Both the position numbers and the translations under genes were made by a program. The notes beneath the pieces were generated by a model, which worked only from the letters and a program-made list of their open reading frames with translations, was not told where the DNA came from and did no database searches. Shown in pieces: positions 54,091-64,000 of a DNA stretch of 64,000 nucleotides (position 1 is its first letter; every line of letters starts with the position of its first letter). The stretch is from Ariolimax columbianus (taxonomy: Eukaryota; Mollusca; Gastropoda; Stylommatophora; Arionidae), in assembly GCA_036924085.1 (NCBI GenBank), contig JAVGWX010000011.1, positions 39,022,970 through 39,086,969 on the forward strand, written 5' to 3'.

Positions 54091-54126
<36 letters not shown>

Positions 54127-54688
54127 AATTTAGATAGTATGTTTAACTCACCGACTTAGCTAGAGGAGCGATTGATAGACTGTTGCACGAATGTTAGTGA
54201 TAGAACAGGATCGCTCAAGTAGGTGTGTGAGTTTTGTATTAAGTGATAATCTGAACTTTGTGTTGTAAGCAGGACACAGTGTGAACGAGGTATGTCCAGG
54301 TCGCCCGCCTGAGGGGATTTGAGTGAGGAAGAGTATTTGATAAGGTGTGTTGAGGACGCAGTTAAGGCGAGGTGTGTGAAATGTAATTGCAAGGCAAAAG
54401 AACTGGGTTTAGATAGTTGGGAATTCCATCAATAGCTCATGTTTAAAATTTCCGCTTTATTTAATATTTATATTAACTTATATATAACAGGAATAGTTAG
54501 TTAAGATGATATGTATGGAATTGTGTTTGTAATTCCACTACTCATTTTTATGATTTGAATATTATGTAATAAATATGCCATCTGATGTGTGCTATATTAT
54601 TTGAAGTGTGTGGTCATGATGATGTGGATGAGTGTGAGAATGTTCTAAGTTAGAATAACGGCCAGGGCAAACAGTTGGGTCTGTTACA
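53716..54688 (+). mobile_element. Candidate solo LTR of an LTR retrotransposon
   Basis: The segment begins TGTAACA and ends TGTTACA, a perfect 7-bp inverted pair with the canonical TG...CA. It is flanked by a 4-bp duplication CAGA (53712-53715 and 54689-54692). Inside are a TATA box (TATATATAAC at 54031) and a polyadenylation signal AATAAA at 54568, spaced as U3, R and U5 would require. The length is 973 bp. No coding region adjoins it, so it would be a solo LTR left by recombination between two LTRs. Which superfamily is unknown; a 4-5-bp duplication fits Gypsy or Pao/BEL. Confidence 0.65.
54086..54123. repeat. (GA)n microsatellite within the LTR
   Basis: GA repeats downstream of the TATA box. 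Confidence 0.95.
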
Positions 54689-54806
54689 CAGAGTCGTTAT
54701 GTAGTAACGATTAAAAACGTAATTAACGATTAAAAGCAGATTGTGTGTAACTTGTCAAGCTAATAGTATTACTCATCACAGACGAGCGCTTTTGTCAAGC
54801 CCTATA

Positions 54807-55318
54807 TATATATACACACGTTATCTCTGCCTGTGTATTGTATATATGCATGTTTTTCTGTCCGTCTATCTATCGATCCCATTCTGCTCTTTCCTTCCGT
54901 GGTGTTTAATCAGTTCTACTCTAACGCGTAAACGTTAAACATTCATGAACGGCTGTGCCAGGTACCAGTGGCTGCGAGCTTCCAATCATGCGATCTTGAT
55001 TAGCCGAAGCTCTGCTTCAGTGCTGTTCAACCTTTGCCTAACCGCGAGCCACTTAAAACGAAAAGGCAACATTTAAAAAAATGTATTTTTTAATTTTGTT
55101 TTAAATTACAGTTTTTTTTCTTTTTAAGCCGAGGGCCACATCGATGTTTCAAATGTAGACTACCAAATTGACTACTAATATCATTGTTTAGGCACTTTCC
55201 CCCAACAGTCATCAGTTTTTCGATGCAGGTGGCCAGACCTGCCATGTTTTGCCTTGCATGCGTTGGCAACTGTATCCTTCACAAAAGATCGATATTATGC
55301 ACTACGCTGTTTTCTTAA
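54807..55318. other. No recognised feature
   Basis: A homopolymer-rich stretch near 55075-55130. Nothing else. Confidence 0.4.
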
Positions 55319-55319
55319 A

Positions 55320-55515
55320 TATCTTCTTCTTCTTCTTCCTCTTCTTCTTCTTCTTCGTCTTTTTCTTCTTTTTTTGTTCTCATTCCTCCGCTACAAAGCC
55401 TTGAACACGACTGTGCAAGTAACAGGGTGTAGTCCGGAGAACGGCTTGCGATGTGTCGTTAGTTTACAGTATGACTGGGATGTTTGCACCTAACGACTCA
55501 GCACATCCCTCGTCC
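55320..55515 (-). repeat. (CTT)n tail and family A 3' fragment, minus
   Basis: TTCTTCTTC repeats at 55320-55370 are followed by TGTTCTCATTCCTCCGCTAC, GTAGTCCGGAGAACGG and GTCGTTAGTTTACAG. This is the 3' end of family A in reverse with its GAA tail. Confidence 0.8.
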
Positions 55516-55757
55516 GCAGCAGATATTGTGCATTGTCACTTACCCGTGTTTATTGACTGTGTTATCGGACTTAAAATGTGTGTAAGTGTGAATGAATATG
55601 TTTATATGTTCCAACCCAACTTGTGTCGCCTCTAGGAAGTAATTGCTGTCCGTGCATCTCATTATGTACTACATACAATAACATTATTCAGTCCATCCAG
55701 CCATCAATTGGTACATGGCTAACAGATATCGGATCTAAATTATGAATTGACGACCCT
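55516..55757. other. No recognised feature
   Basis: Unassigned. Confidence 0.4.
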
Positions 55758-55758
55758 A

Positions 55759-56010
55759 ATGACAGCACGATGTGGACTAGTGATTAAGTGACACAGCCCA
55801 CAAGCCGAAGGTGCTGGGTTTGCTCCCGAATCACAGCACCGGCCGATACCCAGAGGAAGCAAACCCTTAGAACACTCAGGAGGAAGCAGTTCTTTACATA
55901 AAATGCTTGACGAAGTCGGATGCACTGGACTGGCGGGCGCAAAATAGAAACATAGTGCAACGCACTTCGTCTTGTGAAACAAAGAAATAAGGCGAACGCT
56001 TTTTTTTTTC
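55759..56010 (+). mobile_element. tRNA-derived SINE family T1, plus copy
   Basis: The head ATGTGGACTAGTGATTAAG and B-box-like GCTGGGTTTGCTCCC are diverged. The body (GAAGTCGGATGCACTGG, GGGCGCAAAATAGAAAC, AAATAAGGCGAACGC) matches T1. A short CTAATG repeat flanks it, a possible target duplication. Confidence 0.82.
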
Positions 56011-56510
56011 TCTAATGGCAGCATTTTAAAATCAAAATTGGCTTGACCAAAGACGGGCATAGAAGTGCGTATAAACAGTGAGCTACATGGACAATCAGTA
56101 TTCATTTCACCATTCCCCGAGAGAGACTCGTCTGCCTCGCCTGGAACGTCTGTATGCCTCTTCATGTTAAAAATCGATCCCAATATCATTGATCTGAACG
56201 TAGTTAAGGGACTCCCTCAACTGTACATATTTCTTTTTGAACAGGCGGGCGATCGCTAAGAGCAGTTTCAGCCATACTAATTATCTCCACCCAAGCCATG
56301 CTGAGTGTGGCGGCTTTAAGAAGAAGGAGCTACGGTCTCACGTGGACTGGACGGTTAGTTATCTGTGGTCTTGTCAATACGTTGTATTCAGCAGCCTCAA
56401 ATTATGTTCACATGTCAATCCGTTCCAATTGCTGGTCTCTCTCTCTCTCTCTCTCTCTCTATCTCACTCTCTCTTTCTTTCTTTCTCTCGTTATCTCACT
56501 ATCTCTGTCA
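56011..56510. other. No recognised gene; (CT)n at its end
   Basis: Unassigned, with (TC)n at 56438-56460. Confidence 0.4.
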
Positions 56511-56524
56511 CTGCCTGCCTGTCT

Positions 56525-59105
56525 TGTTCCTGCTATATACCTCTATATCTTGCCTCGCTCTTGCTATATTTCTTTCTCTTGCCTCGCTCTTACTATATGA
56601 ATCTGCCTCGCTCTTGCTATATTTCTTTCTCTTGCCTCGCTCTTACTATATGAATCTGCCTCGCTCTTGCTATATTTCTTTCTCTTGCCTCGCTCTTACT
56701 ATATGAATCTGCCTCGCTTTTGCTATATTTCTTTCTCTTGCCTCGCTCTTGCTATATATCTTTCTCTTGCCTCGCTCTTACTATATGAATCTGCCTCGCT
56801 CTTGCTATATTTCTTTCTCTTGCCTCGCTCTTGCTATATTTATTTCTCTTGCCTCGCTCTTACTATATGAATCTGCCTCGCTCTTGCTATATTTCTTTCT
56901 CTTGCCTCGCTCTTACTATATGAATCTGCCTCGCTCTTGCTATATTTCTTTCTCTTGCCTCGCTCTTGCTATATTTCTTTCTCTTGCCTCGCTCTTACTA
57001 TATGAATCTGCCTCGCTCTTGCTATATTTCTTTCTCTTGCCTCGCTCTTGCTATATTTCTTTCTCTTGCCTCGCTCTTGCTAAATTTATCTGCCTCGCAC
57101 TTGCTATATTTCTTTCTCTTGCCTCGCTCTTGCTAAATTTATCTGCCTCGCACTTGCTATATTTCTTTCTCTTGCCTCGCTCTTGCTATATTTATTTCTC
57201 TTGCCTCGCTCTTGCTAAATGTATCTGCCTCGCTCTTGCTATATTTCTTTCTCATGCCTCGCTCGTACTATATGTCTCTGACTCGCTCTTGCTATATTTC
57301 CTTCTCTTGCCTCGCTCTTGCTATATTTATTTCTCTTGCCTCGCTCTTGCTAAATGTATCTGCCTCGCTCTTGCTAAATTTCTTTCTCTTCCCTCGCTCG
57401 TACTATATGTCTCTGCCTCGCTCTTGCTATATTTCTTTCTCTTGCCTCGCTCTTGCTATATTTATTTCTCTTGCCTCGCTCTTGCTAAATGTATCTGCCT
57501 CGCTCTTGCTAAATTTCTTTCTCTTGCCTCGCTCGTACTATATGTCTCTGCCTCGCTCTTGCTATATTTCTTTCTCTTCCAGCAATATGTCGTTATCTCT
57601 GTCACTGCCTGTCTGTCTTGTTCCTGCTATGTACCTCTCTATCTTGCCTCGCTCTTGCTATATTTCTTTCTCTTGCCTCGCCATTACTATATGTCTCTGC
57701 CTCGCTCTTGCTATAAAATTCTTTCTCATGCCTCGCCATTACTATATGTCTCTGCCTCGCTCTTGCTATATTTCTTTCTCTTGCCTCGCCATTACTATAT
57801 GTCTCTGCCTCGCTCTTGCTATATTTCTTTCTCTTACCTCGCCATTACTATATGTCTCTGCCTCGCTCTTGCTATATTTCTTTCTCTTGCCTCGCCATTA
57901 CCATATGTCTCTGCCTCGCTCTTGCTATATTTCTTTCTCTTGCCTCGCCATTACTATATGTCTCTGCCTCGCTTTTGCTATATTTCTTTCTCTTGCCTCG
58001 CCATTACTATATGTCTCTGCCTCGCTCTTGCTATATTTCTTTCTCTTGCCTCGCCATTACTATATGCCTCTGCCTCGCTCTTGATATATTTCTTTCTCAT
58101 GCCTCGCCATTATTATATGTCTCTGCCTCGCTCTTGATATATTTCTTTCTCATGCCTCGCCATTACTATATGTCTCTGCCTCGCTCTTGCTATATTTCTT
58201 TCTCTTGCCTCGCCATTACTATATGTCTCTGCCTCGCTCTTGCTATATTTCTTTCTCATGCCTCGCCATTACTATATGTCTCTGCCTCGCTCTTGCTATA
58301 TTTCTTTCTCTTGCCTCGCCATTACTATATGTCTCTGCCTCGCTCTTGCTATATTTCTTTCTCATGCCTCGCCATTACTATATGTCTCTGCCTCGCTCTT
58401 GCTATATTTCTTTCTCTTGCCTCGCCATTACTATATGTCTCTGCCTCGCTCTTGATATATTTCTTTCCCACAAGCCTCGCCATTATTATATGTCTCTGCC
58501 TCGCTCTTGATATATTTCTTTCTCATGCCTCGCCATTACTATATGTCTCTGCCTCGCTCTTGCTATATTTCTTTCTCTTGCCTCGCCATTACTATATGTC
58601 TCTGCCTCGCTCTTGCTATATTTCTTTCTCATGCCTCGCCATTACTATATGTCTCTGCCTCGCTCTTGCTATATTTCTTTCTCTTGCCTCGCCATTACTA
58701 TATGTCTCTGCCTCCCTCTTGCTATATTTCTTTCTCATGCCTCGCCATTACTATATGTCTCTGCCTCGCTCTTGCTATATTTCTTTCTCTTGCCTCGCCA
58801 TTACTATATGTCTCTGCCTCGCTCTTGCTATATTTCTTTCTCTTGCCTCGCCATTACTATATGTCTCTGCCTCGCTCTTGCTATATTTCTTTCTCATGCC
58901 TCGCCATTACTATATGTCTCTGCCTCGCTCTTGCTATATTTCTTTCTCTTGCCTCGCCATTACTATATGTCTCTGCCTCGCTCTTGCTATATTTCTTTCT
59001 CTTGCCTCGCCATTACTATATGTCTCTGCCTCGCTCTTGCTATATTTCTTTCTCTTGCCTCGCCATTACTATATGTCTCTGCCTCGCTCTTGCTATATGT
59101 ATCTC
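56525..59105. repeat. Satellite-like array, 53-bp unit, about 49 copies
   Basis: The unit is CTCTTGCTATATTTCTTTCT then CTTGCCTCGCCATTACTATA then TGTCTCTGCCTCG. The left third (to 57560) uses a CTCTTACTATATGAATCTG variant with half-unit insertions. An interruption at 57575-57650 repeats the words found just before the array (CAGCAATATGTCG, CACTGCCTGTCTGTCTTG). The right two thirds are highly uniform. Frames of up to 510 codons exist because the period has no in-frame stop in any phase; I do not consider them genes. Confidence 0.97.
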
Positions 59106-59125
59106 TCTTCCAGCAATATGTCTGT

Positions 59126-59215
59126 ACCTTGCCACGCTTTACCTTGCCACGCTTTACCTTGCCACGCTTTACCTTGCCACGCTTTACCTTGCCACGCTTT
59201 ACCTTGCCACGCTTT
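59126..59215. repeat. Minisatellite, 15-bp unit, 6 copies
   Basis: ACCTTGCCACGCTTT repeated six times without change. It follows a second CAGCAATATGTC word, which also occurs at 57580 inside the big array. Confidence 0.95.
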
Positions 59216-59224
59216 ACTTATAAT

Positions 59225-59995
59225 AATATATATATCATTTTTAATTTCCCCTCACAATTGCTGTATTTCTTTCTGTTGCTTCTTTATTGCTTTGTGTATT
59301 TATATTGCCCCTTTCTTGCTATATTTCTCTCTATTACCTCACACTTGATATATTTCTCTCTCTTGCCTCGCACTTGCAAGAATCCATTATCTTGCCTCTT
59401 TTATGGTATATTTCTCTCACTTGCCTCTGTCTTGCTATATTTCTCGTCCGTGTCTCTTTCTTGCCATATTTCTTACTTGTGTCTCTTTATTGCTATATTT
59501 CTCTCAAATGCCATTCTTTTCTTTGCTAAATTTCTCTTTTGTATCTCTTTCTTGCTATATTTCTCTCGCCATCTTTCCTGCTATCTTTCTCGTTCGTGTC
59601 TCTTTCTTGATGTTTCCCTTCTTGCCTCTTTTTTTGCAATATTTGTCTTCTTGCTATATTTCTCTCTATTGCCTCTTTCTTTATATATTTCTCTCTCTTG
59701 CCTCTTTCTTACTATGTGTATTTCTCTTGCCTCTTTCTTAATATAATTATCTCTCATGCCTCTTTCTTGCTTTGTATCTTTCTATTGCCTCTTTCTTTAT
59801 ACATTTCTCTCTTGCCTCTTTCTTGCAATGTTTCTTTCTCTTGTCTCTTCATTTGTATATGTTTCTCTTTTGCCCCGCACTTGTTATATTTCTTTCTCAT
59901 GCCTCTGTCTTGCTATATTTTTCTCTCAGTTTTTTACTTCCCCCCCCCCCCCACATCTCTCTCCCTCTCTCTTTCTCTCCCTCTCTCCTCTCATG
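59225..59995. repeat. Decayed flank of the 53-bp array
   Basis: CTTGCTATATTTCTCTC and TTGCCTCTTTCTT words continue with heavy divergence, ending in a poly-C run at 59940-59952. Confidence 0.8.
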
Positions 59996-59999
59996 TTCC

Positions 60000-60518
60000 T
60001 CCCAGATAAAAGTTGCATACATTTATGATGAATGAGTATTGTATACCATGTTTACGATATTTTCTTTACCAATTTCGTCAACCAGTGTTTTGGTCGTTGG
60101 AATCCGTCTACATTGTTTCCAACATCTCCATTAATGTTTCCCTCCTTTCCGTCGGTACACAAATATCATTCTCCCACATGAGATCCATAAATGAGTAAAT
60201 AGAAAACATGAATATAAAAACCAATTTCTCAAATTGTAACCCTGATACAACGTTTACATGTTCGCTTTCGGGAGGTGAAATAAAAAGGTCTGACCTGCAC
60301 ACTGCGTGCGATCACTGGGAGAAACGACGATATTCATCAACACCTATAAATCGTCTACATTGTATGAACGTTATCAATAATAAGATACCGTCAAATTGTT
60401 TTTTTAACGCATTTATTAATCTTGACGTGACAATTGTCCGTTTGCATGGACTTCTTTTTCTCCAATTTTAACAAATTTCTCCATAACCTAGAGACCTTAC
60501 GTTATGCGTACATCCTCT
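60000..60518. other. No recognised feature
   Basis: AT-rich unassigned sequence. Confidence 0.4.
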
Positions 60519-60519
60519 A

Positions 60520-60725
60520 CTTATGCGACTTCTTCTTCTTTCTCTTCGTCTTCTTCTTCCTCTTCTTCGTTTTATTCTTCCTTCTTCTTCTTCCTTCTTC
60601 TTCCTTCTTCCTGCTCCTCCTCCTCCTCCTCCCTCCTCCTCCCCTTCTTCCCTTCTCCTCCCCTTCCTCTCGTCCCCCTCCCCTTCCTCCTCTCCCTCCT
60701 CCTCCTCCTTCTTCTTCTTTTTTCG
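60520..60725. repeat. (TTC)n / (TCC)n tract, LINE tail on the minus strand
   Basis: Pure pyrimidine trimers. Frames inside are artefacts. Confidence 0.9.
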
Positions 60726-60972
60726 TTCGCTTGGAGTATGTCTACATCTGCAAAGTTGTCTCTTGTATGAACCTCACTGTCTTGTTTCGTTCGCTTTGAG
60801 TATGTCTACATCTGCAAAGTTGTCTCTTGTATGAGCCTCACTGTCTTCTGCCACTTGGAGTATGTCTACATCTGCAAAGTTGTCTCTTGTATGAACCTCA
60901 CTGTCTTCTGCCGCTTTGAGTATGTCTACATCTGCAAAGTTGTCTCTTGTATGAACCTCACTGTCTTCTGCA
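60726..60972. repeat. Minisatellite, about 60-bp unit, 4 copies, LINE-derived
   Basis: The unit contains TGAGTATGTCTACATCTGCA and TGTCTCTTGTATGAACCTCA. On the minus strand it encodes the RFIQETTLQM end of the LINE. Confidence 0.93.
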
Positions 60973-61205
60973 ACTCATATAAAAGTCCATATAGTTTCCC
61001 TTCCAGTGTTATTTCTCTTCACCAGTATGTCCGCCTCAGTATCTCATACTCTGGACAGTCCTGCTCCGCAGTCTGGGGGGGGCCTGTCCACATGTACACA
61101 TACTTGAGCTGCCAATCCTAAATTTTGTATACATGTGGCTGCGGAGTCGGTTGTACCCCGTTCTGTGGCGTATGACAATCTGCTATTGCCTACTTATATT
61201 ATAAT

Positions 61206-61778
61206 AGTCATCTTGTAATTGTGCTAGGAGTTCTCTGATTGGAAGCTTTCTAATGCGACTAGTTAATCCATCAAATTGTAACGGACTCCCGAAGAATAAG
61301 AAAATTGTACACTCCTGTAGTCACCACCAACAAAAAAAGTCCCAGTGTAAATAAAAGTTGTCTTTTATTTTAACCGTAAAACGTTTTTAAAAAAAAAGTA
61401 TGTGTTTTCACAACGTTTTACGCTAATCTGTATGTCACGGCCTCTATATAAAATGCAGTGTCAGTCAAGTGTTGTTGCGGTTGTTCGAAGCTAATTGTGC
61501 TTAGTTGAAATAATTCTTATCAAGATTTTTATTTTTATGTAGTAGATGACAGTGGCTTAATCTTTCATCCAAAGGCATACTTGAGTAGGTGGACACAAAG
61601 CGAACGAATTAACCAGTCCAAATGGAAAACAACACCACGTCTGCTAGACACAGACATAAGTAGTCGACCAGAGTCAATTCCCGGGAAAGCCATGGTCTGG
61701 CGGCATCTATAATGAACTAAACCAGAAGAGCAATGTAGACCTTCAGCCAGTTATGGCGCCATCTTTACTGTTCTCATT
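61206..61778. other. No recognised feature
   Basis: AT-rich sequence with no motif that I recognise. Confidence 0.4.
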
Positions 61779-61779
61779 G

Positions 61780-62101
61780 ATTGAGATGGATGGAGATAGA
61801 GGGAGAAAGAGGGTGATAGATGGAGATAGGGGGGGGGGGGTAGATGGAGATAGATATAGATGGAGTTGGATGGAGATGAAGATAGAGCGGAATAGATGTA
61901 GAAAGATTGGGAAAGTAGTCAATAGAATTAAATGGTTTGACACAGGTGGTCGTAGTTGTATGTACATTTACTTAGATGTCTATGTGGACGGTCATATATG
62001 TACATATATTGATGCATACGAATTTAGTTGGACATATATGGATACATATGAATATAGATGGGTATAGATTTGCGGAGATAGACATTTATGGATATAGATG
62101 G

Positions 62102-62139
<38 letters not shown>

Positions 62140-63245
62140 GGGGATTCCGTGGCGAAGTGGTTGAGCCGTCGGCGTTCCTATCAGGTGGTCTGGGTTCGAC
62201 TCCGGACTCCGCCGTCTTTTTCACGGGTGCTTGATGCGGAGTCCCCTGCATGTCGTAGTCGCCCCTTAGTCATCTTGTCCTTGACTTGCCACTCTGGTCG
62301 GGCGGCTCGAGACGAGAGAGTGCGGATAAAAAGTAGCGTAGTTAATCTTTACTAAAAATAGCGCTAGCAAAATAAATTATGCCATCAACGAATGACGGTG
62401 ACCTTTGCTTTATATATATATATATATATATGAAGATAGATGGAAATGTATGGACAAAAATGTACATTTATGAATATAGATGGATACAGATGGATGCAGA
62501 TGGGCGAAGATGGACATATGGATAACAATGATTTAGAAGAAACATGTGGACGTATATGAAACAGATGTACGTTGACGAAAAATATGGACATATATGGATA
62601 TAGATTTATACATATGGACATAGATGGATACATGTTAATACAAATGGGTACACGTGGACATAGACGGATACATAATGACATAGATGGATACATGTTGATA
62701 TAGGCGGATACATATGGACATGAACTAACACATATGGACATAGATGATACAGGTGGGCGTAGATGATACAATTGAGCGTAAATAATGCAGATGGAAATAG
62801 ACGGATACATATGAACATAGATGGACATAGACGCATATATATTGTCATAGACGGATACATATTGACAAAGACGGATATATATGGACATATATGGATGCAT
62901 ATGGACATAGATGAATATATATGTAGACGGATATATGGATATGGGCGGTGTAGACATATAGACATAGACCGATATAGATGGATGCATATGGACATAGACA
63001 TATATAGATGGACATAGAGGGATACAGATGGACATAGATTGAAATAGATGGACATAGACGGATACAGATGAACATAGACGGATACAGATGGACATAGATG
63101 GATACAGATGGACATATATTGATATAGATTGACATAGACGGATACAGATAGACATAGAGGGATACAGATGGACATATGTTGATATAGATGGACATAGACG
63201 GATACAGATGTACGAAGATGAACATATATGGACTTATATTTAGCA
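61780..63245. repeat. GATA/GACA-like degenerate array
   Basis: GGATACAGATGGACATAGA-type words recur from 61780 to 62138 and from 62430 to 63245. Periods near 6, 12 and 18 bp mix. Long minus-strand frames (MSICIRLCPS type, up to 256 codons) are artefacts. The array is split by a T2 SINE. Confidence 0.9.
62140..62410 (+). mobile_element. tRNA-derived SINE family T2, plus copy
   Basis: The head GGGGATTCCGTGGCGAAGTG has an A box, and CTGGGTTCGACTCC has a near-perfect B box. The body and 3' end match 18386-18690. It lies between a (CA)n(TA)n tract and a (TA)n tract, so it probably inserted into a TA microsatellite. It is the least diverged T2 copy. Confidence 0.93.
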
Positions 63246-63822
63246 TACATTCCTGTCAGAATGAGCCATCACATCAAAAGATGGACGACACTGATGATCT
63301 GATGTTGCCGATGTTCGATCTGGAAATGGCGGCTGAATAACCCAATCACCTTTTGCTAACTTCATTCTCCCCATCATCCCAACGTAAACACGTTGTGCGC
63401 TGTCTTGAAAAATGTCTTGTGCTCGTTGCTAATGAGATGCGTGCTGCGAGACATTTACGCGTGTGATCTCGGGCAAATGCTAAATTATTTGCCCATTTTG
63501 TATCACGAAAGTGTCCGATCCTGGAGATGTGTCTGACACTTTTAGCCATGACGTTTTAGCACTCTTTAAAGTCGTCCTCATGAATTCGTCTTTACTTTTT
63601 TGCTAAGACAGCTCTCGGTTCATCGCCGTCGATGTAGCATTATTTTATATATATATATTTATGGTGTTCCGTAATAATGTTCACATTTCCACTTTTTATA
63701 CGACGGATATTTACATTGACCGACGCAACGCACTTGGCGCAGGATAGACGACTCAAGCTCCCCACGACGCTAAACGGCACAAGTGGAAAGAAAACTAACT
63801 AACTAATATATATATATATATT
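63246..63822. other. No recognised gene; short TA tracts
   Basis: TA tracts at 63645 and 63806 and unassigned sequence between. Confidence 0.4.
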
Positions 63823-64000
63823 TTATCATCATCATCGTGTAGCATGTCCTTTATAGAGAACGTCGCTTCCATCACAGTCTGTCTGAAAGAAACTCGTTCC
63901 CTTGCCAAAACTCCAGCCTCCGCCACAGCCATACCCAGGCATTCCTGGATATCTTGATGCCATCGTCTTCTTGGTCTACCCCTTCCTCTTTTGCTTGACA
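63823..64000 (-). pseudogene. LINE 3' end, runs off the window
   Basis: The minus strand encodes KRGRGRPRRRWHQDIQECLG, AEAGVLARERVSFRQTVMEA and FSIKDMLHDDDD, and then a (GAT)n and (TA)n tail. This is a LINE C-terminus of a family not seen elsewhere in the window except as the 34-bp minisatellite at 8290. Confidence 0.85.

Larger units (their letters stand above)
60520..61205 (-). pseudogene. RNase H-type LINE 3' end with array and GAA tail
   Basis: The minus strand encodes, from 61200 down, degenerate CATCIQNLGLAA-type sequence, then PQTAEQDCPEYEILRRTYW, EITLEGKLYGLLYELQKTV and RFIQETTLQM. This parallels the CxCG...EHLLQxCP...KLYGxxxxLxxTxxF end of the copies at 36695 and 42305, but from another subfamily. 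The terminal 60 bp are repeated four times (60726-60972), after which a long GAA/GGA tail (60520-60725) follows. Confidence 0.8.

Noticed and set aside
56749..59348. Very long leucine/serine-rich open frames (up to 510 codons)
   Set aside because: They lie wholly in a 53-bp tandem array. All three phases of the unit are free of stops, and the predicted peptide repeats every 53 residues (three units).

Overview
The window is animal (eukaryotic) nuclear DNA made almost entirely of decayed mobile elements, tandem repeats and one rRNA-derived block. There is no operon structure and no convincing intact host protein gene. The most informative sequence is an 18S rRNA copy at 22272-23511. Its V4 region and its segment after the first conserved block resemble gastropod mollusc 18S as I know it, so I infer a gastropod, probably a caenogastropod. 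I cannot name the species.

Layout. 0-14 kb: LINE fragments, two mariner remnants (3844-4665; 9184-9925, internally deleted), 59-bp and 34-bp minisatellites, and copies of an interspersed repeat called family A here. 14-22 kb: clustered SINEs of several families, many with tRNA-like heads, plus the best-preserved LINE tail (20160-21095, minus strand, with a C-terminal zinc finger). 21.6-24.6 kb: a probable 5' ETS remnant, a 3'-truncated 18S rRNA, then interleaved fragments of 18S and of the 28S 3' end. 25-35 kb: LINE tails, a 29-bp array grown from a LINE motif, 24-, 13- and second 24-bp minisatellites, microsatellites and two mariner remnants. 35-48 kb: LINE 3' ends of several families, a CR1-like insertion nested in another LINE, a SINE nested in a family E repeat with a 12-bp target duplication, and large CAT/ACC arrays. 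48-56 kb: more LINE pieces, SINEs with target duplications and a candidate solo LTR (53716-54688). 56.5-60 kb: a 2.6-kb array of a 53-bp unit with decayed flanks. 60-64 kb: LINE tails, a 60-bp minisatellite and a GATA/GACA-like array split by a SINE.

How the parts fit. No retrotransposon here is complete; almost all are 5'-truncated C-terminal ends, as expected from target-primed reverse transcription. The recurring pattern is that short segments of mobile elements, often at a conserved protein motif or the 3' end, have become tandem arrays. At least seven arrays can be traced to an identifiable parent element in this window. I consider this, together with the 18S/28S chimera, the most interesting content. 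Long open reading frames inside the arrays are by-products of repeat periodicity, not genes.
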